DNA of 9,002 bases from an uncultured Bacteroidaceae bacterium (lineage in GTDB: Bacteria; Bacteroidota; Bacteroidia; Bacteroidales; Bacteroidaceae). Positions within the stretch are counted from its first letter, which is position 1, and every line of letters starts with the position of its first letter. The notes below the pieces were generated by a model. That model was given only the letters and a program-made list of their open reading frames with translations, was not told the origin of the DNA and searched no databases. Shown here piece by piece: positions 6,034 to 9,002 of this stretch. The translations under genes were made by a program, and so were the position numbers. The stretch lies in assembly GCA_904501775.1 (NCBI GenBank), contig CAJGCJ010000078.1, forward strand, positions 1 through 9,002. Direction: 5' to 3'.

Positions 6034-7968
6034 ATGAACAAGTTCCTGAATAAGAATGTAAAGGCTGCACATTGCGACAAAAGCGGAACATTGCCCGTTG
6101 AAAAGGGCAGTGCTATAGACTTTCTCAACGAATGTGCTGCATGCTGGAACGCACTCGACGAGGCGCGCCGCAAACTGCGGCGCAGCCTCATGTATAGCTA
6201 TGGTGACCAATGGGGTGATTATGTGCGCGACCCCGACACACAAAACTATATAACCGAGGGCGAACTGATAAAGAAGAATGGCAAAGTTCCGTTGAAGAAC
6301 AATATGATTGCTCCAATATTAAGCAATATCGACGGACAGTTGCGCCAGAATCTAATGCGTCCGGTCTGTGTGGCACGCGACCGCACCCATGCAACGCTGG
6401 GCGAGATGATGTCGGTTGCTGTTGAGTATGTGCACGACATAAATGAGATTGAAGAGCTCGACTCCGACTCTATGCGAATGCTGTTGAACGGTGGTATGAC
6501 GGCGCAACGCATCGAATATGGCAAAAATCCGGGTAAGGGCAAGAGTGATGTGTGGGTCTATAACGTGAATCCCTCGCGCCTGTTTTTTAATACCAATCTC
6601 GAGGATGTGCGCATGTGGGACGTAACATGTATAGGTGAACTGATAGATATTCCGCTCGATGATGTACTTGCACATTTCGGTACCACTCCCGAGGAAAAGG
6701 AGCGAATCAAGGATATTTATGGCGAAGGTGACGGGAATCATCTATACAGTGGGGCGATGCAGGGCGATGAATGTGACAACTTGGCCTTCTACTCGGCATC
6801 GCGCAACGATTTGTGCCGTGTCATACTCGGTTGGAAATTAGAGTCGCGCGATGCCTACTGCTGGAACGACACACTGAACGGTACATGGGGCTATCTGCCT
6901 TACACTCCCGAGAGCAAGTTCCTGCTCGATACGGCTAACGGGCAACGTCGTGCTGCGGCGACTGAACGTGGTATAAGTGACGATGATTTCTTGGGAATAG
7001 AGTATGACTATACAACCGAACGCTATTGGTATTATCGTTACATGTCGCCTTATGGCGATGTGTTGAAAGAGGGACGGAGCCCCTATTGGCATGGCGAACA
7101 TAACTATGTGCTGCATCTCTATCCGTTGGTTCAAGGAAAATTGGGAAATTATGTCGAACAGTTTATTGACCAGCAACGTGCAATAAACCGCACCGCTACG
7201 CTCATAGACTTTATTCGCGGTACATCGTCGAAAGGTGTGCTTGTTGTAGATGATGATGCATTTGAAAGCATGTCGCGCGACGAGGTCATCGATGAATATG
7301 TGCGTTATAACGGTGTGCTGTTCGTCAAACTGAAACCCGGACAGAGCATAGATGGAGTGGTGCGGCAGTATAATAGTGGTGCAGCTGTTGCCGGCGATTT
7401 CGAACTGCTCAATCTGCAGTTGAGGCTTATAAATGAGATATCGGGAGTAAACTCGGCAATGCAGGGACAGGCACCCAAAGCCGGTACGCCTGCAAGTCTC
7501 TATGCACAACAGGTGCAGCACTCGTCATTGAATATGCGTGGACTGTTTGATGCTTTCCGTACATTCAGACGCCGCCGCGATATAAAACTGATGAAGACAA
7601 TACAGCAGTATTATAATGACAACCGTTATCTCGAAATAGCCGGTAACGATTACAATGATGAGGCTAAATGGTACACACCGCAGAAGGTGCAGAATATGGA
7701 ATTTGACCTCACTGTAACTGAAGGTTATAACACACCAGCCTATCAGATGCTTGCAAATGATTTCCTTATGGAACTTTTCCGTGCACAGGTGGTAGATGTG
7801 AAGACTATGCTCGAGAATAGTTCCTATCCGTTTGCCAAAAGAATTCTCGAGGCAATCAAGCGTAACGAGGAGCAGGCAGCCAACGGCGCACCTATGTCAG
7901 GAATTCCGCCCGAACTGTTGTCCCAATTGGCAAACCAAGGCGGTAATGGGCATACGGAAAATGTATAA
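6034..7968 (+). CDS. Phage portal protein (P22-like/podoviral type)
   Basis: This 644-residue protein should form the dodecameric ring at one head vertex through which DNA is packaged and ejected. Recognisable portal features are YGDQWGDY near residue 52, and NMIAPILSNIDGQLRQN at 90-106, the conserved segment of P22-type portals that precedes the wing region. A VWVYNVNPSRLFF segment follows near residue 170. The stem/crown-like motif EISGVNSAMQGQAPKAGTPA lies around 468-487, then SLYAQQVQHSSLNMRGLF. The C-terminal part (YNTPAYQMLANDFLMELF onward) is helical and ends in a flexible Gly/Asn tail. Its length is somewhat below that of P22 gp1 (about 725). The ATG at 6034 follows the A-rich AATAGAAG with no Shine-Dalgarno sequence. 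The gene starts 45 bases after the giant gene, in the same direction, with no terminator visible between them. No scaffold, capsid or terminase gene follows, which is unusual for a portal gene. Confidence 0.85.
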   Translation: MNKFLNKNVKAAHCDKSGTLPVEKGSAIDFLNECAACWNALDEARRKLRRSLMYSYGDQWGDYVRDPDTQNYITEGELIKKNGKVPLKNNMIAPILSNIDGQLRQNLMRPVCVARDRTHATLGEMMSVAVEYVHDINEIEELDSDSMRMLLNGGMTAQRIEYGKNPGKGKSDVWVYNVNPSRLFFNTNLEDVRMWDVTCIGELIDIPLDDVLAHFGTTPEEKERIKDIYGEGDGNHLYSGAMQGDECDNLAFYSASRNDLCRVILGWKLESRDAYCWNDTLNGTWGYLPYTPESKFLLDTANGQRRAAATERGISDDDFLGIEYDYTTERYWYYRYMSPYGDVLKEGRSPYWHGEHNYVLHLYPLVQGKLGNYVEQFIDQQRAINRTATLIDFIRGTSSKGVLVVDDDAFESMSRDEVIDEYVRYNGVLFVKLKPGQSIDGVVRQYNSGAAVAGDFELLNLQLRLINEISGVNSAMQGQAPKAGTPASLYAQQVQHSSLNMRGLFDAFRTFRRRRDIKLMKTIQQYYNDNRYLEIAGNDYNDEAKWYTPQKVQNMEFDLTVTEGYNTPAYQMLANDFLMELFRAQVVDVKTMLENSSYPFAKRILEAIKRNEEQAANGAPMSGIPPELLSQLANQGGNGHTENV

Positions 7969-8031
7969 CAAAGGCAAAAGGTGGTGTACCGGCACTGTTT
8001 GTTAGGTAATATTGATGTTTTTTGCTCCCGG

Positions 8032-8065
8032 TTGCTGCTTTTTTGTAAAAAACTATGTATCTTCG
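8032..8065 (+). promoter_or_regulatory. Possible promoter of the lipoprotein gene
   Basis: TATCTTCG at 8058-8065 differs from the Bacteroidetes -7 consensus TAnnTTTG at one base. A TTG at 8032-8034 could serve as the -33 element, with a 23-base spacer slightly longer than usual. Transcription would begin near 8072, leaving a leader of about 37 bases. The 140 bases between the portal stop and the lipoprotein start, the AT-rich composition and the dedicated terminator downstream all favour an independent transcript. Confidence 0.35.
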
Positions 8066-8108
8066 TAAAATAAAAAACAGACAATATTTAATTTTATAAA
8101 TTCAGGTA

Positions 8109-8525
8109 ATGATGAAAAAGATTCTTAATGTATCACTAATGCTGTTGATGTTTGTTGCAATGGTATCGTGCAGCACAACAAAGTCATTTAACAAGAGTTT
8201 CGAAAAGAATGGTTATACAATGGCTGCCCTTACTCCACAACAGCAAATTGAGATTGCTCCCGTTATGAGCAACGTACCCTCGTTGAACGAGAATGCAATA
8301 GCTTATCTTGTTACAGGCGATGCTATAACATTCGTGTATAAGGCAGAACCTGCTGTGTGGGATAATTATGTGGCTGCATTGAAGGCTGTAGGTTTTTCTG
8401 ATATGGGTATCGGTCTTGTAAAGGCTGATAAGAATGCAGGCATCACATATAATGTGTCGGGTAAACATACTACTGTCTACAAGGAGTCAGTACTTATTGT
8501 AACATATACACATGCGAAATTCTGA
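8109..8525 (+). CDS. Small lipoprotein of unknown function
   Basis: This 138-residue protein has a classic lipoprotein signal: MMKK, a hydrophobic core ILNVSLMLLMFVAM, and the lipobox VSC with the acylated Cys at residue 21. The residues after the Cys (STTKSF) are not the acidic export signal that sends Bacteroidetes lipoproteins to the cell surface, so it probably faces the periplasm. The mature part of about 117 residues is a compact alpha/beta domain with no motif I recognise. It includes LTPQQQIEIAPVM and AVWDNYVAALKAVGFSDM, and its C-terminus looks like beta strands (ESVLIVTYTHAKF). A second in-frame ATG at 8112 is an equally possible start. It lies 140 bases after the portal gene and ends shortly before a strong terminator, so it looks like its own unit. 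It may be a host gene at the edge of the element or a prophage-carried cargo gene. I cannot decide which. Confidence 0.75.
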   Translation: MMKKILNVSLMLLMFVAMVSCSTTKSFNKSFEKNGYTMAALTPQQQIEIAPVMSNVPSLNENAIAYLVTGDAITFVYKAEPAVWDNYVAALKAVGFSDMGIGLVKADKNAGITYNVSGKHTTVYKESVLIVTYTHAKF

Positions 8526-8548
8526 TACAGCAGAAAGTAAATAAGAAT

Positions 8549-8596
8549 GAGGCCGGGTCAAAAGTATTTTTGCTCCGGCCTCTCTGTTTTTGTTTT
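8549..8596 (+). terminator. Rho-independent terminator after the lipoprotein gene
   Basis: The 8-base arms GAGGCCGG (8549-8556) and CCGGCCTC (8575-8582) pair perfectly. Inside them a second stem pairs CAAAA with TTTTG around a GTAT loop. A T-rich run, TCTGTTTTTGTTTT, follows at 8583-8596. The hairpin starts 24 bases after the lipoprotein stop at 8525. It could also work weakly in the other direction, but there is no comparable T run on the minus strand. Confidence 0.85.
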
Positions 8597-8706
8597 ATCG
8601 GTAAGATTTTAGTTGCTTCCACCGTTTGCTATCAAGGTTTATCAAAATTGAGCCTACATCACCCCACTTGCGGTAACAGGGAACATTTCTCTATACGGAA
8701 ATTTTT

Positions 8707-8721
8707 GACAATTACATTGTC
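8707..8721. repeat. Short perfect inverted repeat between the convergent genes
   Basis: GACAAT (8707-8712) and ATTGTC (8716-8721) form a 6-base stem around TAC. It lies between the lipoprotein terminator and the end of the leftward nuclease gene, in otherwise featureless DNA (8597-8768). It has no T run on the minus strand, so it is a poor terminator for the nuclease gene. It may be a weak hairpin or chance. Confidence 0.25.
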
Positions 8722-8768
8722 GATTTTCGGCTGCACTCGCCAATAATAAAATGGGGAGCCTCGTTCTA

Positions 8769-9002
8769 TTAGTCATCATCGTTGCTTGAGTTTTTCATTT
8801 CATTGGCAACCAATTCTTGCAACTTGTTCTTCGGAAGCAAATATTGATATTCTGCAACACCAATTGGTTTGTTTACATCTTGCAGAGCCAATTCAACCTC
8901 CAAATGGTCTTTTTCGGCACACAGAATGATACCGATAGAGGGATTTTCATCGGGAGCCTTTTCTAACTTATCCAGCAAAGACAGATAGAAATTCATCTTA
9001 CC
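8769..9002 (-). CDS. C-terminal end of a YhcG/DUF1016-family PDDEXK nuclease domain protein, cut by window edge
   Basis: The leftward frame is open from the right edge (GK just before MNFYLSLLDKLEKA) to the stop TAA at 8771-8769, about 77 residues. The segments GKMNFYLSLLDKLEKA, NPSIGIILCAEKDHLEVELAL and NKPIGVAEYQYLLPKNKLQEL are the well-known C-terminal signature of the YhcG/DUF1016 family. These are PDDEXK-type nuclease-fold proteins, common in bacteria and often near restriction systems or mobile elements. The Met at 8996 is internal, since the upstream Gly-Lys continues the family pattern, so this is a fragment of a longer gene and not a 75-residue protein. The catalytic acidic/Lys core lies off the right edge. 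An acidic tail (NSSNDDD) ends it. Confidence 0.85.
   Translation of the reverse strand, partial: GKMNFYLSLLDKLEKAPDENPSIGIILCAEKDHLEVELALQDVNKPIGVAEYQYLLPKNKLQELVANEMKNSSNDDD

Noticed and set aside
6009..6053. 14-codon frame (MFNKSEIEDEQVPE) overlapping the portal start
   Set aside because: It could couple translation from the giant gene to the portal, but it is very short, has no distinctive leader, and could arise by chance.
6838..7521. Open leftward frame of 227 residues
   Set aside because: It is antisense to the portal gene and has a Cys/His/Ile-rich composition with no family resemblance.
8055..8099. 14-codon frame (MYLRKIKNRQYLIL) ahead of the lipoprotein, beginning in an AAAACTATG context like the virion gene starts
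   Set aside because: It overlaps the likely -7 element TATCTTCG, so it would mostly not be transcribed from that promoter. Its Lys/Ile/Leu content is expected of AT-rich DNA.
8583..8768. Possible tRNA or small RNA in the gap between the convergent genes
   Set aside because: No cloverleaf arms, TTCGA-like loop or CCA end could be found, only one short hairpin.

Overview
The window looks like Bacteroidales DNA (Bacteroides, Prevotella, Parabacteroides or a relative). Starts are preceded by A-rich leaders rather than Shine-Dalgarno sequences, and there are matches to the Bacteroidetes -7 promoter element TAnnTTTG. The left edge encodes the N-terminus of a tyrosine recombinase whose opening residues (MASIKVKFRPST...) I recognise from Bacteroidales integrases. 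Genus cannot be decided from this sequence. All family assignments are from memory and motif reading, not from searches.

Layout. Positions 1-590 hold two leftward genes, an unrecognised 79-residue helical protein (590 to 351) followed by the recombinase fragment (322 to beyond the left edge). A divergent 162-bp intergenic region (591-752) carries a leftward -7 match and two perfect inverted repeats. From 753 to 7968 there is one rightward, tightly packed block of phage virion genes: a 173-residue protein, a 137-residue basic protein, a 1430-residue giant protein and a 644-residue portal protein, with gaps of 3, 4 and 45 bases. The block is visibly more GC-rich than its flanks. From 8109 to 8525 a small lipoprotein forms its own transcription unit, with a tentative promoter and a strong hairpin terminator. 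At the right edge is the C-terminus of a leftward YhcG/DUF1016-type PDDEXK nuclease gene (9002 to 8769).

How the genes may work together. The portal is the dodecameric DNA channel of a tailed-phage head. The three upstream genes have the size pattern and positions of podovirus internal-virion (ejection) proteins: two small and one very large, with a Gly/Ala-rich hydrophobic stretch. If so, they would be packaged in the head and expelled ahead of the DNA. The giant protein carries a zincin metallopeptidase domain (HEVVGH, residues 888-893). It also carries what I read as a second zincin-like domain whose metal site has decayed (STMYH at 1250-1254 where HExxH is expected). The recombinase at the left edge fits an integrated prophage or related element.

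Most notable points. The two-zincin architecture of the giant protein, one apparently active and one apparently dead, is the strongest. The second is that an intact ejection-protein and portal cassette ends at the portal, with no terminase, scaffold or major capsid gene between the recombinase and the bacterial-type genes on the right. Either the rest of the virion genes lie left of the window, or this is an unusual, reduced or domesticated element.
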